DNA from: Bacteroidales bacterium
GTDB taxonomy: Bacteria > Bacteroidota > Bacteroidia > Bacteroidales > WCHB1-69
Assembly (NCBI GenBank): GCA_017961265.1
Contig: JAGCXN010000045.1
Location: 1-48,196, forward strand
Length of the DNA: 48,196 nucleotides
Direction of reading: 5' to 3'
Shown: positions 35,522-44,905 of the stretch, one piece after another
Position numbering within the stretch: the stretch's first letter is position 1
Layout: each line of letters begins with the position of its first letter
The notes under the pieces: model-generated
The model's database searches: none
Told to the model about the DNA's origin: nothing
What the model saw: only the letters and a program-made list of their open reading frames with translations
Position numbers and translations under genes: made by a program

Positions 35522-36919
35522 TTAGAATTCAGCATTGAGCGGGGTGCGTGGGAACGGAATGACGTCGCGGATGTTGGTCATTCCGGTGACGAAAAGCAGC
35601 AGACGCTCGAAGCCGAGGCCGAAACCGGAGTGCGGCGCGGTGCCGAATTTGCGAGTCTCCAAGTACCACCACACGTCTTTTTCGGGGATGTGCAGCTCCT
35701 GCACCCGCTGCATCAGCTTGTCGTAGTTCTCCTCACGCTCCGAACCGCCGATGATCTCGCCGATTTTCGGGAAAAGCACGTCCATGGCACGCACCGTCTT
35801 GCCGTCGTCGTTCTGCTTCATGTAGAACGCCTTGATCTCCTTCGGATAGTCGGTCAGGATGACGGGCTTCTTGAAGTGGTTCTCCACAAGATAACGCTCG
35901 TGCTCCGACTGGAGGTCGATGCCCCACTTCACAGGGAAGTCGAACTTCTTGCCTGATTTTTCCAAGATTTCGATGGCCTCGGTGTAACCCAGACGTACGA
36001 AGTCGTGGCTGATGACGAACTTCATCCGCTCGATCAATTCCTTGTCGAACATGTCGTTGAGGAACTGGAGGTCGTCCATGTTGTTGTCGAGGGCGTACTG
36101 CACGAGATACTTGATGAAGTCCTCGGCGAGGTCCATGTTGTCGGTGATGTCGTTGAAGGCGACTTCGGGCTCGATCATCCAGAACTCCGCAAGGTGGCGC
36201 GGGGTGTTGCTGTTTTCGGCGCGGAAAGTGGGGCCGAAAGTGTAGATGTTACCGAGCGACAAGGCGCCGAGCTCGCCCTCCAGCTGGCCGGAGACCGTGA
36301 GGCTGACGTGCTTGCCGAAGAAGTCCTTGCTGTAATCGACCTTCCCTTCGGGCGTTTTCGGCAGGTTGTTGGGATCCATGGTCGATACCGTGAACATCTC
36401 GCCGGCACCTTCCGCATCCGATGCGGTGATAAGAGGGGTGTGAAAATAGAAGAACCCTCTGTCGTTGAAGTACTTGTGGATGGCGTAGGCCATTGCGTGA
36501 CGCAGACGGAGCACGCAGCCAAAGTAGTTGGTTCTCGGACGGAGGTGGCCGATTTCACGGAGGAATTCCATGCTGTGCCCCTTCTTCTGCAACGGGTAGC
36601 TTTCCGGATCGGCGGTGCCGTAAACCTCAATCTCTTTGGCCTGGACTTCCACCACCTGGCCTTTTCCTTGTGACTCGACGAGCGTACCCACCACGCGCAG
36701 GCATGAGCCCGTAGTGATTTTCTTCATCGTCTCATCGTCAAAATTGGCGAGGTCGGCAACAATCTGCAAATTATGGACGATGGAACCGTCGTTCAACGCG
36801 ATGAACGCCACGGCGTTGTTGCCGCGCTTCGTGCGCACCCATCCCTTGACACAAACGTCTGTGCCAATGCCAATTTCACTGTAATGCTTGATAGCATCAA
36901 TAATTCGTGTTCTTTTCAT
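35522..36919 (-). CDS. asnS: Asparaginyl-tRNA synthetase
   Basis: AsnRS charges tRNA-Asn in the cytosol. The 465 residues fit the family. The N-terminal OB fold (about 15-105) includes [21 protein letters not shown] and the class IIb core follows: [25 protein letters not shown] (motif 2), [27 protein letters not shown] and motif 3 [16 protein letters not shown]. The [17 protein letters not shown] wording and SEREENYD favour AsnRS over AspRS. ATG 36919. The tpiA gene ends 122 nt upstream, with a tract of 7-bp repeats and two short hairpins between them, so asnS may have its own transcript; I saw no clear promoter box. Confidence 0.96.
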   Translation of the reverse strand: MKRTRIIDAIKHYSEIGIGTDVCVKGWVRTKRGNNAVAFIALNDGSIVHNLQIVADLANFDDETMKKITTGSCLRVVGTLVESQGKGQVVEVQAKEIEVYGTADPESYPLQKKGHSMEFLREIGHLRPRTNYFGCVLRLRHAMAYAIHKYFNDRGFFYFHTPLITASDAEGAGEMFTVSTMDPNNLPKTPEGKVDYSKDFFGKHVSLTVSGQLEGELGALSLGNIYTFGPTFRAENSNTPRHLAEFWMIEPEVAFNDITDNMDLAEDFIKYLVQYALDNNMDDLQFLNDMFDKELIERMKFVISHDFVRLGYTEAIEILEKSGKKFDFPVKWGIDLQSEHERYLVENHFKKPVILTDYPKEIKAFYMKQNDDGKTVRAMDVLFPKIGEIIGGSEREENYDKLMQRVQELHIPEKDVWWYLETRKFGTAPHSGFGLGFERLLLFVTGMTNIRDVIPFPRTPLNAEF

Positions 36920-36939
36920 TCTTTATGATGATTTTATTT

Positions 36940-37041
36940 ATTTATCATTTTCACGGGCGTTTCACACCCGTCTATTTTTTTCACCCCTACGGGGTTCCAT
37001 AATATATTTATTTCTAATTTCTAATTCCTAATTCCTAACTC
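36940..37041. repeat. Intergenic hairpins and degenerate 7-bp repeats between tpiA and asnS
   Basis: From about 37008 to 37036 the plus strand reads taatttc, taattcc, taattcc, taactcc, taattct in a row. To the left are two short inverted repeats: acgggc..cacccgt near 36954 and acccc-tac-ggggt near 36984. None is followed by a good T-run on the minus strand. Confidence 0.7.
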
Positions 37042-37818
37042 CTAATTCTCTTTCATTGTGGTTTCGGCGGCTTCGATGATGGTGATGAAATCGCCGCTTT
37101 TGAGGGAGGCGCCGCCGATGAGGCCGCCGTCGATGTCTTCGTTGGCGAACAGGTCGATAGCGTTTTTGGCGTTGCAGCTGCCACCATATAGGATGTAGGT
37201 GTTGTATGCGATTTCGGTACCATACTTCTTTTCGACGAGGCTGCGGATGAACTTGTGCATCTCCACGGCTTGGGCGGGCGTGGCAGTTTCTCCGGTCCCG
37301 ATGGCCCAGACAGGCTCGTAGGCGATGACTACATGCTCAAAATCCTCTTTTTTCAGATGGAATAATGTTTCTTTTATCTGTTTTTCAACCACTTCGAAAT
37401 GCTTGTCTGTTTTGCGCTCCTCCAGCGTCTCGCCGCAACAGACCACGGGAATCAGCTGCTGCTCCATCAGACGGTCCACCTTCTGGGCAATGACCTCGTT
37501 GCTCTCGTTGAAGTATTTGCGGCGTTCGGAATGACCGACGATGCAGAACTCCACACCGAGTGCGGACAGCATCGGCGCGGATACTTCGCCCGTGTAAGCG
37601 CCGTTGTTGAACTGGCTGCAATTCTGCGCACCAGCATAGAAATTTGACTCTTCGGCAAGGTCAGTGGCAAGCTCCAGATACGGGTAGGGGGGACATACCA
37701 CTACCTCCGTTTGAAGGTTGTAGTCGGCAAGTCCCTCTTGGAGGGCATTCAACAAATCATCGGCCTCTTCAAACGAGAGGTTCATTTTCCAGTTTCCGAT
37801 AACTAATTTTGATTTCAT
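37042..37818 (-). CDS. tpiA: Triosephosphate isomerase
   Basis: TpiA interconverts DHAP and glyceraldehyde 3-phosphate in glycolysis. The 258 residues carry all landmarks: GNWKMN (Lys), GHSERR (His), AYEPVWAIGTG (catalytic Glu) and YGGSCN with DGGLIGGASL for phosphate binding. The frame extends upstream to 38112, but that part overlaps mreD and is not TIM-like; ATG 37818 (MKSKLVIGNWKMN) is the right start. It begins 2 nt after the mreD stop, so it belongs to the mreC-mreD-tpiA run. Confidence 0.97.
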   Translation of the reverse strand: MKSKLVIGNWKMNLSFEEADDLLNALQEGLADYNLQTEVVVCPPYPYLELATDLAEESNFYAGAQNCSQFNNGAYTGEVSAPMLSALGVEFCIVGHSERRKYFNESNEVIAQKVDRLMEQQLIPVVCCGETLEERKTDKHFEVVEKQIKETLFHLKKEDFEHVVIAYEPVWAIGTGETATPAQAVEMHKFIRSLVEKKYGTEIAYNTYILYGGSCNAKNAIDLFANEDIDGGLIGGASLKSGDFITIIEAAETTMKEN

Positions 37819-37820
37819 AT

Positions 37821-38339
37821 TTATAGATTTTGTTTTTTTATGGGAATGAAAATATATTCCATACAAAGTATCAATAATGTGGTAAAGAGTGTGTTCGCAA
37901 AGATGACGAGGAGAGTATGGTGGAATTGGCGGAAGGAGAACACCTCCAGCATAGTCACTATCAGCTGGTGGGAAAGCGTCATTAGCAGGGTGAATAACAG
38001 CAGCCATCGGAAATCCTTCTTGCCCGGTATCGGCACCTCGGTGTCGTTTTTCTTCTTGTTGACATTCAGGGCATACATCAGGTAGGGACGGAGCAGAATG
38101 AAGATCATACAAGCGGAGGCGTGGATGCCGTATGTGAATTGGAAAATGTCAATGAAAAGACCCGTTGCGAAGGCGATGGCGTATTGTGCTGACTTGGGAA
38201 TGTCAAGCGGGAGCAGGAATAGCGCCAGCAGATACACGTTCGGATTAAGAAACCCGAACAGGTGGATATGGTTGAAGATGAGCACTTGCAGCCCCACCAT
38301 CAGGAGAATTCGCAGGATGTTGGTTGTGGATTTATTCAT
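37821..38339 (-). CDS. mreD: Rod shape-determining protein MreD
   Basis: This 172-residue membrane protein has about five hydrophobic helices and the MreD pattern FGFLNPNVYLLALFLLPLD, AIAFATGLFIDIFQFTYGIHA and a charged loop before the last helices. MreD partners MreC and MreB in the elongasome in the inner membrane. Its start overlaps the mreC stop by 8 nt, which supports coupled translation, and tpiA follows after 2 nt. ATG 38339. Confidence 0.9.
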   Translation of the reverse strand: MNKSTTNILRILLMVGLQVLIFNHIHLFGFLNPNVYLLALFLLPLDIPKSAQYAIAFATGLFIDIFQFTYGIHASACMIFILLRPYLMYALNVNKKKNDTEVPIPGKKDFRWLLLFTLLMTLSHQLIVTMLEVFSFRQFHHTLLVIFANTLFTTLLILCMEYIFIPIKKQNL

Positions 38340-39189
38340 CTTCTTTCATATTAGATTTGAGGGTCTCCAGCTCCTCGCGGTAGAGGTTGCGTACAACGTA
38401 AACGGTGTTGATATGGTTGAAGTCGGTGGCGAGCTGCACCTTCAGGGTCAGGAAGCTGGCGGTGGGATTCTTGCTCTTTTCGGAGATGGTGCCGATAAGG
38501 ATGCCGCTGGGGAAGATGTTGGAGTAGCCGCTCGTCAGTACCGAGTCCCCCTCGTTGATGTTGAGGTGTTCGGGAATGTCCTCCAGATAGACCGAGGTCG
38601 GGTCGCCGTACCTCCAGGTGATGGTCCCTAACTGATTGGCAGGTTGTACTTTCGCACTGATCTGGCAGTCAGGATGAAGCAAGGAGATGACGGTGGCGAA
38701 GTGCTTCGATACGTCACTGACCACACCCACGACTCCGTTTGCTGACAGCACCGACATGTCAGGTTCGATCCCGTCCTCGGAGCCTTTGTCGATCATCAGG
38801 TAGTTGTTCTTTTTGTGGATGGTATTGTAGATGACGTTGGCAGAAGTGTATTCGTAGAGACGAACTCGCTTGGTACGACCTAAAGTGTCGGTGTAATCAC
38901 CCTCCACACCCGTAACGGAGTCGCTGCTGATGAGGAAGTTGCTCTCCTGCGCGTTCATCAGTTCCAAATTCTGTTGGACGAGATATTGGTTCTCCTTATT
39001 AAAATTGAAATGACGAACTACCCCGTAGCATAGACGGTTGACCGGTGTGGTGAGCACTTTCGTGGCCCGCGCTATGGCAAAGCCAGGATAATTCATTGTC
39101 TTTGAGATTAATACAATACAGACCACCTGTAGCACGACAAACGTCAGTACATGAAAGTAGCGTTTCAGGAAATCTAACAGGTTGGTCAT
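38332..39189 (-). CDS. mreC: Rod shape-determining protein MreC
   Basis: This 285-residue protein has one N-terminal membrane helix (VLTFVVLQVVCIVLIS), a coiled-coil stretch (NFNKENQYLVQQNLELMNAQ) and a periplasmic beta domain with MIDKGSEDGIEPDMSVLSANGVVGVV and VLTSGYSNIFPSGILIGTI, all typical of MreC. It scaffolds cell-wall synthesis enzymes during elongation. ATG 39189 lies 6 nt after the pheS stop, so pheS-mreC-mreD-tpiA may be one transcript. mreB is not in view. Confidence 0.92.
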   Translation of the reverse strand: MTNLLDFLKRYFHVLTFVVLQVVCIVLISKTMNYPGFAIARATKVLTTPVNRLCYGVVRHFNFNKENQYLVQQNLELMNAQESNFLISSDSVTGVEGDYTDTLGRTKRVRLYEYTSANVIYNTIHKKNNYLMIDKGSEDGIEPDMSVLSANGVVGVVSDVSKHFATVISLLHPDCQISAKVQPANQLGTITWRYGDPTSVYLEDIPEHLNINEGDSVLTSGYSNIFPSGILIGTISEKSKNPTASFLTLKVQLATDFNHINTVYVVRNLYREELETLKSNMKEDE

Positions 39190-39195
39190 GATGGG

Positions 39196-40218
39196 TTACA
39201 GTTTCGCCGCAGTGAACTGCTGGAGGAAGCGGGCATCGTTCTCAAAATAGAGACGGATGTCGTTGGTCTTGTACTTGAGCATCGTCATACGCTCGATGCC
39301 AAGGCCGAAGGCGAAGCCGGAGTATTTCTTGCTGTCGATGCCGCAGTTCTCCAACACGTTGGGATCCACCATGCCGCAGCCGAGGATTTCCACCCAGCCG
39401 GTGTGCTTGCACAGGGCGCAACCTTTGCCTCCGCATATGTTGCACGACACGTCCATCTCCGCCGACGGTTCCGTGAAGGGGAAGTAGGAGGGACGCAGAC
39501 GGATGCGCGTGTTCTCGCCGAACATCTGTTTGGCAAAGTACATCAGCGTCTGTTTCATGTCGGCGAAAGAGACGTTTTCGTCAATATACAATCCTTCCAT
39601 CTGGTGGAAGATGCAGTGGGCGCGGGAGGTGATGGCCTCGTTGCGGAACACACGGCCCGGGCAGATGACGCGGATGGGCGGCTGATGCTTCTCCATCGTG
39701 CGCACCTGAAGGGTAGAGGTGTGCGTGCGGAGCGCGATGTCGGGCTTTTGGTCGATGAAGAAGGTGTCCTGCATGTCGCGGGCGGGATGCTCCTCCGGGA
39801 AGTTGAGGGCTGTGAAGATGTGCCAATCGTCCTCGATGTCGGGACCGGCGACGGTAGTGAAGCCAATCCGTTCGAAGATTTCACACACCTCGTCCATCAT
39901 AATGGAGATGGGGTGGCGGGAGCCGAGTTTGACGGCAGTGGCGGGGCGGGTGGGGTCTGTCAGACTGCCCGTGGCAGGTGCTGCATCTTCCAGCCGTTGC
40001 TTCTGCTCGTCAAAATACTGTTGTGCCATCTGCTTCAGGAAATTCACCTGCTGGCCGAAGGCCTTGCGCTGCTCCGCAGGCACATTCTTGATTTCTCCCA
40101 GAAGGGTCTGAAGCTCGCTCTTCTTGCTGAGAAATTTCAGACGGAAATTGTCAAGGTCCGCCGCTGCGTTCACCTTGAACGCTTCTAATTCTGCTTTGAT
40201 TTTTTCGATGTTGTCCAT
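39196..40218 (-). CDS. pheS: Phenylalanyl-tRNA synthetase alpha subunit
   Basis: PheS forms the catalytic half of the alpha2beta2 enzyme that charges tRNA-Phe. The 340 residues include the N-terminal coiled-coil (about 1-90), GSRHPISIMMDEV, ARDMQDTFFID, HQMEGLYIDENVSF (motif 2), then LRPSYFPFTEPSAEMDV, GCGMVDPNVLENCGID and motif 3 FAFGLGIERMTML. A CNICGGKGCALCK cysteine cluster sits in the middle of the core, a variant seen in some members. pheT is not adjacent. ATG 40218; the gap to the cyclophilin gene holds a palindrome and a repeat tract. Confidence 0.96.
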   Translation of the reverse strand: MDNIEKIKAELEAFKVNAAADLDNFRLKFLSKKSELQTLLGEIKNVPAEQRKAFGQQVNFLKQMAQQYFDEQKQRLEDAAPATGSLTDPTRPATAVKLGSRHPISIMMDEVCEIFERIGFTTVAGPDIEDDWHIFTALNFPEEHPARDMQDTFFIDQKPDIALRTHTSTLQVRTMEKHQPPIRVICPGRVFRNEAITSRAHCIFHQMEGLYIDENVSFADMKQTLMYFAKQMFGENTRIRLRPSYFPFTEPSAEMDVSCNICGGKGCALCKHTGWVEILGCGMVDPNVLENCGIDSKKYSGFAFGLGIERMTMLKYKTNDIRLYFENDARFLQQFTAAKL

Positions 40219-40234
40219 TATTTTTCTCTATAAT

Positions 40235-40256
40235 GAGACACACGGCCGTGTGTCTC
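40235..40256. repeat. Perfect 22-nt palindrome between the cyclophilin gene and pheS
   Basis: The left arm GAGACACACGG and right arm CCGTGTGTCTC are exact reverse complements with no loop, followed by tac. No long T-run follows. It lies 17 nt upstream of the pheS ATG. It could be a dispersed repeat, an operator or a weak terminator. Confidence 0.8.
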
Positions 40257-40257
40257 T

Positions 40258-40291
40258 ACTTGATGAACTTTATAACTTGATAAACTTGCAA
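40258..40291. repeat. Degenerate 9-bp repeat tract (cyclophilin-pheS gap)
   Basis: The plus strand runs acttgatga, actttataa, cttgataaa, cttgcaact: about four copies of a unit close to cttgataaa. Like tracts lie at 32016-32056 and 44795-44874. Confidence 0.6.
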
Positions 40292-41053
40292 CTATTTTAG
40301 AATTTCGGTGGAGAGGATTTTGACGTCGGTTGTGGGACGGTCGTAGCGGTCTTTCGGTTTGGCCGCAATTTTGTCCACCACGTCCATGCCTTCCACCACT
40401 TCGCCGAAAACGGTGTAGTCGCCGTCGAGGAACGGGGCTCCGCCGATGGTTTCGTAAACCTTGCGCTGCTCTTCCGTGAAGGATTTACCGTACTGGTACG
40501 AAATCTGGGCCATCAAGTTGGAATTGAAGGGCTTGCCGTCCACAATGTAGAACTGTGAACCGGAGGAGGCTTTCGTGGGGTTCACTTGGTCTCCCTGACG
40601 GGCTGCCGCCACCGCGCCGCGCTTGTGGTAATTTTCGGGTTTGAATTCGGCGGGGATGGTGTAGCCAGGACCACCGTTGCCGAGCATCTTGCCCGCCGGC
40701 GCACCCTTCGACTCGGGATCTCCCGTCTGAATCATGAACCCTTGAATGATACGGTGGAACAGGACTCCGTTATAGAAGCCGTCATTCACCAGCTTGATGA
40801 AGTTTTCCTTGTGCTTCGGGGTGTTGTCGTAGAGGGCAATCGTGATGTCGCCTTCCGATGTCTTGATGAGGACCTTGGTCAGATTTTCCATATCTCGTTT
40901 GATTTGTGTTTGGTCGTTTTGATTTTCTGTTGTAGGTGTCGCTGCCGTTATCTCGTCGGTGCGTTCTGCTGGCGTATCACTTGTCTTGGAGGATGAGCAA
41001 CTTGTCAGAAAGAGACCGAATGTAATGGCAAGGACAAACGATATTTTTTTCAT
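40292..41053 (-). CDS. Lipoprotein peptidyl-prolyl isomerase (cyclophilin type)
   Basis: The protein has 253 residues. A lipoprotein signal (MKKISFVLAITFGLFLTSC, lipobox LTSC) is followed by a Thr/Glu-rich linker to about residue 60. The cyclophilin domain has NFIKLVNDGFYNGVLFHRII, GFMIQTGDPES, SSGSQFYIV and FGEVVEGMDVVDKIA, with the active-site Arg in FHRI and the GSQF motif. It would speed proline isomerisation while anchored to a membrane by a lipid, probably on the periplasmic side, and may help fold secreted proteins. ATG 41053, 19 nt after the DUF2723 gene stop, so the two may be co-transcribed. Confidence 0.9.
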   Translation of the reverse strand: MKKISFVLAITFGLFLTSCSSSKTSDTPAERTDEITAATPTTENQNDQTQIKRDMENLTKVLIKTSEGDITIALYDNTPKHKENFIKLVNDGFYNGVLFHRIIQGFMIQTGDPESKGAPAGKMLGNGGPGYTIPAEFKPENYHKRGAVAAARQGDQVNPTKASSGSQFYIVDGKPFNSNLMAQISYQYGKSFTEEQRKVYETIGGAPFLDGDYTVFGEVVEGMDVVDKIAAKPKDRYDRPTTDVKILSTEILK

Positions 41054-41072
41054 TGTTTGTAATTTTCAAAGA

Positions 41073-44000
41073 TTAATACTTTTCAAATGAGTCGGCACCG
41101 AAATAGAGGGAAAGCTGGGAGGCATACTGTCGATGAACGGCCTTCGCTTTCTCTGCCGTGTTCTTGTCGCCGCAAGCTTCAAATAGACGAATGGAGCGTT
41201 CCAAACCCTTCAGGCTCTGGGCGGCCTCTTGGAGTTGGTCATTGAGCTGATCCTCTGTTGCTTGAATGCGTGCCATCGCATCCTCGCGGTTGGTCTCTTC
41301 GCCGCTGTTGATACGGCTGATAAGCATCGAGCGCTCTGTCGCTAACGATTGCACATTGCCCATTGCCTGCTGAATGGTGCGGTCAGCATTGGAAATCATG
41401 TAATTACCGCTGTTCGAAAGCTTTACACCACTGAAGTCCAAAGGAGTCTTGGAGTATTCTATCATTCTGGGGAGGAACATGGCGTAGATGAGCTCAATGT
41501 TCTCATGGTGGATTTTCAGTGTGCGGTCATCGGCATCCTCGTAGAAGTTCAGTTCTTCTTTCATCACGTCCCAAAGCGTGTTGAGCAGTTTTGTGGCCTT
41601 TTCGGGATTGCAGGCGTTGTACAGCTTGGCAATCTCAATCCAGCGGTCGGTATAGCCCGGGTTGCGGTTCAACTTGTAGCAGATGAGGTCGTTAGGAAGC
41701 ACCTGCTGGCAGTGGTCAAGCACCCGTTCTGCGCTGTCGAGCTTGTTCTCATTGATCAGCTGTTGCGCAAGGCGGCTGTGGATGTTCTGGATGTAATAAC
41801 AGGTGCGGATGTTGTCGTCGGAGTTATAGACGCGCGGGTCGTTCACGCCGCCCCAAGCATACGGATAGGGCTGCTGGGCCGGTGCGTCAGGATGGTTGAC
41901 GCGGTCGATACGGCTGTGGTCATCGAACTTGTTCATCACGTTCTCGTAAAGGATGTCACTATCGATACGGCCGGCCCTGCCTGACTTGATAGGCACAAGG
42001 CGGTAGGCGAAACCTTCCAACTGGAAGTATTCCTCCAAGCCGAAGTAGCCGTCGCTGCCCATGGAGGTGGCGAAATAGACGGGACGCTCCCAGTTATTGG
42101 TGGCGAGAATGTCAAGAACCATCAATGCGGAACGGGAGGCGATGGTGCTCTTGAGATCCCAGCGGATGCGATCTACGATGCGGGCCGTGTCCTTCTCTTT
42201 GACCGTTCCGTTGGCCAGAACCTTTTCACGGTCAACAGGGATGGAGAAGCTGCCAGGAATATCCTGACCCACGTAAGCACCGTAGTAGGGGAGGGAGGCA
42301 CCGCATTTCAGACGGGACTGTCCGTTGAATTGGGGCTGCTTGATGAGGTCAAGGACAGTGTTCAGATCGAGGTATTCGCCATGGCCGGGCATGAAGAAAA
42401 CTGCATCACGGGTACCATCCCGATACTGCACCTTCTCCATTGAAATCGGAAGAGGATCGGAATTGTAGGCCTTACGCTTCATCTGATCAACATACCAGCC
42501 GGCGGAGAGCAGCGACAGGTTGCAGACGCGCACGTCGGTGCGATAGCCCTCCACCTCCTGAGCGTACCAGAGCGGGAAGGTGTCGTTGTCGCCCATCGTG
42601 AAGATGATGGCGTTCGGGGCACAGGAGTCAAGGTAGGCCTTGGCTGCGGCCAACGCCGTGTAACGGTGCGAGCGGTCGTGGTCGTCCCAGTTCTGGGAGG
42701 CCATCAGACCCGGCACGAGGCCGAGGCAGATACAGGTAGTCAGCACAGCGGCAACCACTTGCACCTTGCTGTTTTTCAGTTTTTCAAAAAGGGAATAGAT
42801 GCCGAAAACGCCGAAGCCCACCCAAATACTGAAGGCATAGAACGAGGCCGCAAAGGCATAGTCACGTTCACGGGGTTGGAAGGCGTACATGTTCAGGTAG
42901 AAACCGATGGCCAAACCGGTCATGAGGAAAAGCATCAGCACGATGAAGGAATTCTTCCCGTCTTTTGTCGAATAGAAAAGAATACCGATGATACCTAACA
43001 GCAAGGGCAACATATAATATTTGTTGTGTCCTTTGTTCGCATTGGCTTTCAGGTCAGCCTGCTTGCCAAGGAAAATCTGGTCGATGGCGTTGATGCCGGT
43101 GATCCAGTTGCCTTCCAGCTCACCGCCCATGCCTTGTACGTCACCTTGACGGCCGCTGAAGTTCCACATGAAATAACGCCAGTACATGTAGTAGAACTGG
43201 TAGGTATGCATGAATTTAATATTCTCCTGGTAATCAGGAATGCGGGTCTTGTTGAGCAGCTTCGCCGCTTTGACGGGATCGTTGGCATAGAGCCAGTTGA
43301 TGTAGTTGGCCTTGTGCTCATGGTCGTACATACGCGGCATAAAGCGCTTCTGACTGTCGTCATAGTAAGGGACGGACTGCTCGCGCTTGTCGGCGATGAC
43401 GTACTTGCCAGCGGCGTCGTCACGCACATACACAGGTTTGCCGTTCTCGTAGCGCGACGGGCGGGAGTCGTAGGTGCGGCCCGTAAGGAACGGGGTGTCG
43501 CCGTACTGTTCGCGGTTTAGGTAGGCGAGGAGGGCGACCGCATCCTCCGGATTGTTCTCGTCGATGGTCGGGTTGGCGTTGGAACGGATGGTCAGCACGA
43601 AGAAAGTGGAATAGCCGATGAGCAGGAAAAGGAAGCAGTAAACGCCTGCCACGAAGTTTCCTTTACCTTTCTTGTATCCGTACCACAAGCCCCATGCGAT
43701 AAGGGCGGCAATCAGCAGGAAGTAGATGATGGTGCCGGAGTTGAAGGGCATTCCGAAGGAATTGACGAAGAAGATCTCAAATTTGCCGGCAAGGTTCACA
43801 ATCATCGGGATGATGCCGTAAAGGACTAACCCCAAGAGGATAAATGAGCCCACGAGCGAGAAAAGAATACCCCACTCGGCCAATGAACTGAAGGTGCCTT
43901 TGCGGTAGCAGATGATGATAAGCGGCAGGGAGATGAACATCCAAATGAGAATCATCGCTACGGTCGGGAAAAATACGGCGGCCACGACCGAAGCAAGGGC

Positions 44001-44684
44001 GATGGTCTGCACCACACCCCACACAGTAGCTTTTTTCGACAGTTTGAAATAGACAATCAGCACCACAGCCGGAATGGTCAGCAAGTTCAACAGGTGGACA
44101 CCGATGGAAAGTCCTATCAGATAGGCGATCAGCACAATCCAGCGGTTCGGGTTGACGTTCCCCTTCGGGTTGTCATACTCGAAGTCCCACTTCAGGATGC
44201 ACCAGAACACTAATGCGGTGAAAAAGGAGGACATGGCATAAACTTCACCCTCCACGGCGGAGAACCAGAAGGTGTCGGTAAAGGTGTAAGTGAGCGAACC
44301 GACAAGTGCGGAACCGAACAAGGCTGCCATACGTCCGGAAGTCATTCCTCCCTCCATGTTCGCCACCAGCTTGCGTCCAAGCATGGTCATCGTCCAGAAC
44401 AGGAACATGATGGTGAGGCCGCTGCAGATGGCCGACATGCTGTTGATGCACACTGCCACTTTCGTCACGTCACCACCGGCGAACATGCTGAACAAGCGAC
44501 CCAGAAGCTGAAAGGTCGGTGCTCCAGGGGGGTGACCCACTAACAATTTGTTGGCCGTGGCAATGTACTCGCCGCAATCCCACCATGAGGCCGTCGGTTC
44601 CGCCGTCATAATATAGACTGCGGAGGCAAAAATTCCGATGACCCATCCGAGGATGTTGTTGATCCAGTTGTACTTTTTCGTCAT
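41073..44684 (-). CDS. DUF2723 multi-span membrane protein, probable glycosyltransferase
   Basis: The protein has 1203 residues. The first about 370 hold many membrane helices and begin with the DUF2723 hallmark SWWDCGEYIATANKLLVGHPPGAP, an Asp-Cys-Gly-Glu loop like that in GT-C mannosyltransferases. About 580-690 has four more helices (FIVLMLFLMTGLAIGFYLNMYAF), then a long soluble part with DNDTFPLWY, ERPVYFATSM and a helical TPR-like C-terminus (QQLINENKLDSAERVLDHCQ). Annotation pipelines call the family GT117; lipid-linked glycan transfer to exported proteins is plausible but unproven. ATG 44684, promoter box about 100 nt upstream. Confidence 0.9.
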   Translation of the reverse strand: MTKKYNWINNILGWVIGIFASAVYIMTAEPTASWWDCGEYIATANKLLVGHPPGAPTFQLLGRLFSMFAGGDVTKVAVCINSMSAICSGLTIMFLFWTMTMLGRKLVANMEGGMTSGRMAALFGSALVGSLTYTFTDTFWFSAVEGEVYAMSSFFTALVFWCILKWDFEYDNPKGNVNPNRWIVLIAYLIGLSIGVHLLNLLTIPAVVLIVYFKLSKKATVWGVVQTIALASVVAAVFFPTVAMILIWMFISLPLIIICYRKGTFSSLAEWGILFSLVGSFILLGLVLYGIIPMIVNLAGKFEIFFVNSFGMPFNSGTIIYFLLIAALIAWGLWYGYKKGKGNFVAGVYCFLFLLIGYSTFFVLTIRSNANPTIDENNPEDAVALLAYLNREQYGDTPFLTGRTYDSRPSRYENGKPVYVRDDAAGKYVIADKREQSVPYYDDSQKRFMPRMYDHEHKANYINWLYANDPVKAAKLLNKTRIPDYQENIKFMHTYQFYYMYWRYFMWNFSGRQGDVQGMGGELEGNWITGINAIDQIFLGKQADLKANANKGHNKYYMLPLLLGIIGILFYSTKDGKNSFIVLMLFLMTGLAIGFYLNMYAFQPRERDYAFAASFYAFSIWVGFGVFGIYSLFEKLKNSKVQVVAAVLTTCICLGLVPGLMASQNWDDHDRSHRYTALAAAKAYLDSCAPNAIIFTMGDNDTFPLWYAQEVEGYRTDVRVCNLSLLSAGWYVDQMKRKAYNSDPLPISMEKVQYRDGTRDAVFFMPGHGEYLDLNTVLDLIKQPQFNGQSRLKCGASLPYYGAYVGQDIPGSFSIPVDREKVLANGTVKEKDTARIVDRIRWDLKSTIASRSALMVLDILATNNWERPVYFATSMGSDGYFGLEEYFQLEGFAYRLVPIKSGRAGRIDSDILYENVMNKFDDHSRIDRVNHPDAPAQQPYPYAWGGVNDPRVYNSDDNIRTCYYIQNIHSRLAQQLINENKLDSAERVLDHCQQVLPNDLICYKLNRNPGYTDRWIEIAKLYNACNPEKATKLLNTLWDVMKEELNFYEDADDRTLKIHHENIELIYAMFLPRMIEYSKTPLDFSGVKLSNSGNYMISNADRTIQQAMGNVQSLATERSMLISRINSGEETNREDAMARIQATEDQLNDQLQEAAQSLKGLERSIRLFEACGDKNTAEKAKAVHRQYASQLSLYFGADSFEKY

Positions 44685-44783
44685 CTTGTAATGATTTTTT
44701 TGAAATTTATAAATTATAATTTGATTATACTATATTGATTTAAAAATAATTACACACTTTATCTCAATTTAAAAAAACAGATG

Positions 44784-44791
44784 CAAATGTA
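44784..44791 (-). promoter_or_regulatory. Promoter -7 box for the DUF2723 gene
   Basis: The minus strand reads TACATTTG (TAnnTTTG), 99 nt upstream of the ATG at 44684. The leader between is very AT-rich. Confidence 0.5.
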
Positions 44792-44794
44792 TAA

Positions 44795-44874
44795 AAACTT
44801 GATGAACTTTGAACCTGACAAACTTGACAATCTTTGAACTTGATAAACTTTATGAACTTTATGCCTTTATAAAC
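44795..44874. repeat. Degenerate 9-bp repeat tract before the DUF4249-like gene
   Basis: The plus strand contains cttgatgaa, ctttgaacc, cttgacaat, cttgataaa, ctttatgaa, ctttatgcc and tttataaac in succession. The consensus is about CTTKATRAA. It separates two divergent promoters. Confidence 0.65.
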
Positions 44875-44884
44875 CAAAATGTCG

Positions 44885-44892
44885 TACTTTTG
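44885..44892 (+). promoter_or_regulatory. Promoter -7 box of the DUF4249-like gene
   Basis: TACTTTTG matches TAnnTTTG. It overlaps the upstream ATG at 44879, so a start at 44906 or later is favoured. Confidence 0.6.
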
Positions 44893-44905
44893 CGGCGTTT
44901 TTTCA

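Noticed and set aside
37819-38112. N-terminal extension of tpiA
   Set aside because: It overlaps mreD, is proline- and histidine-rich, and the TIM barrel starts at ATG 37818.
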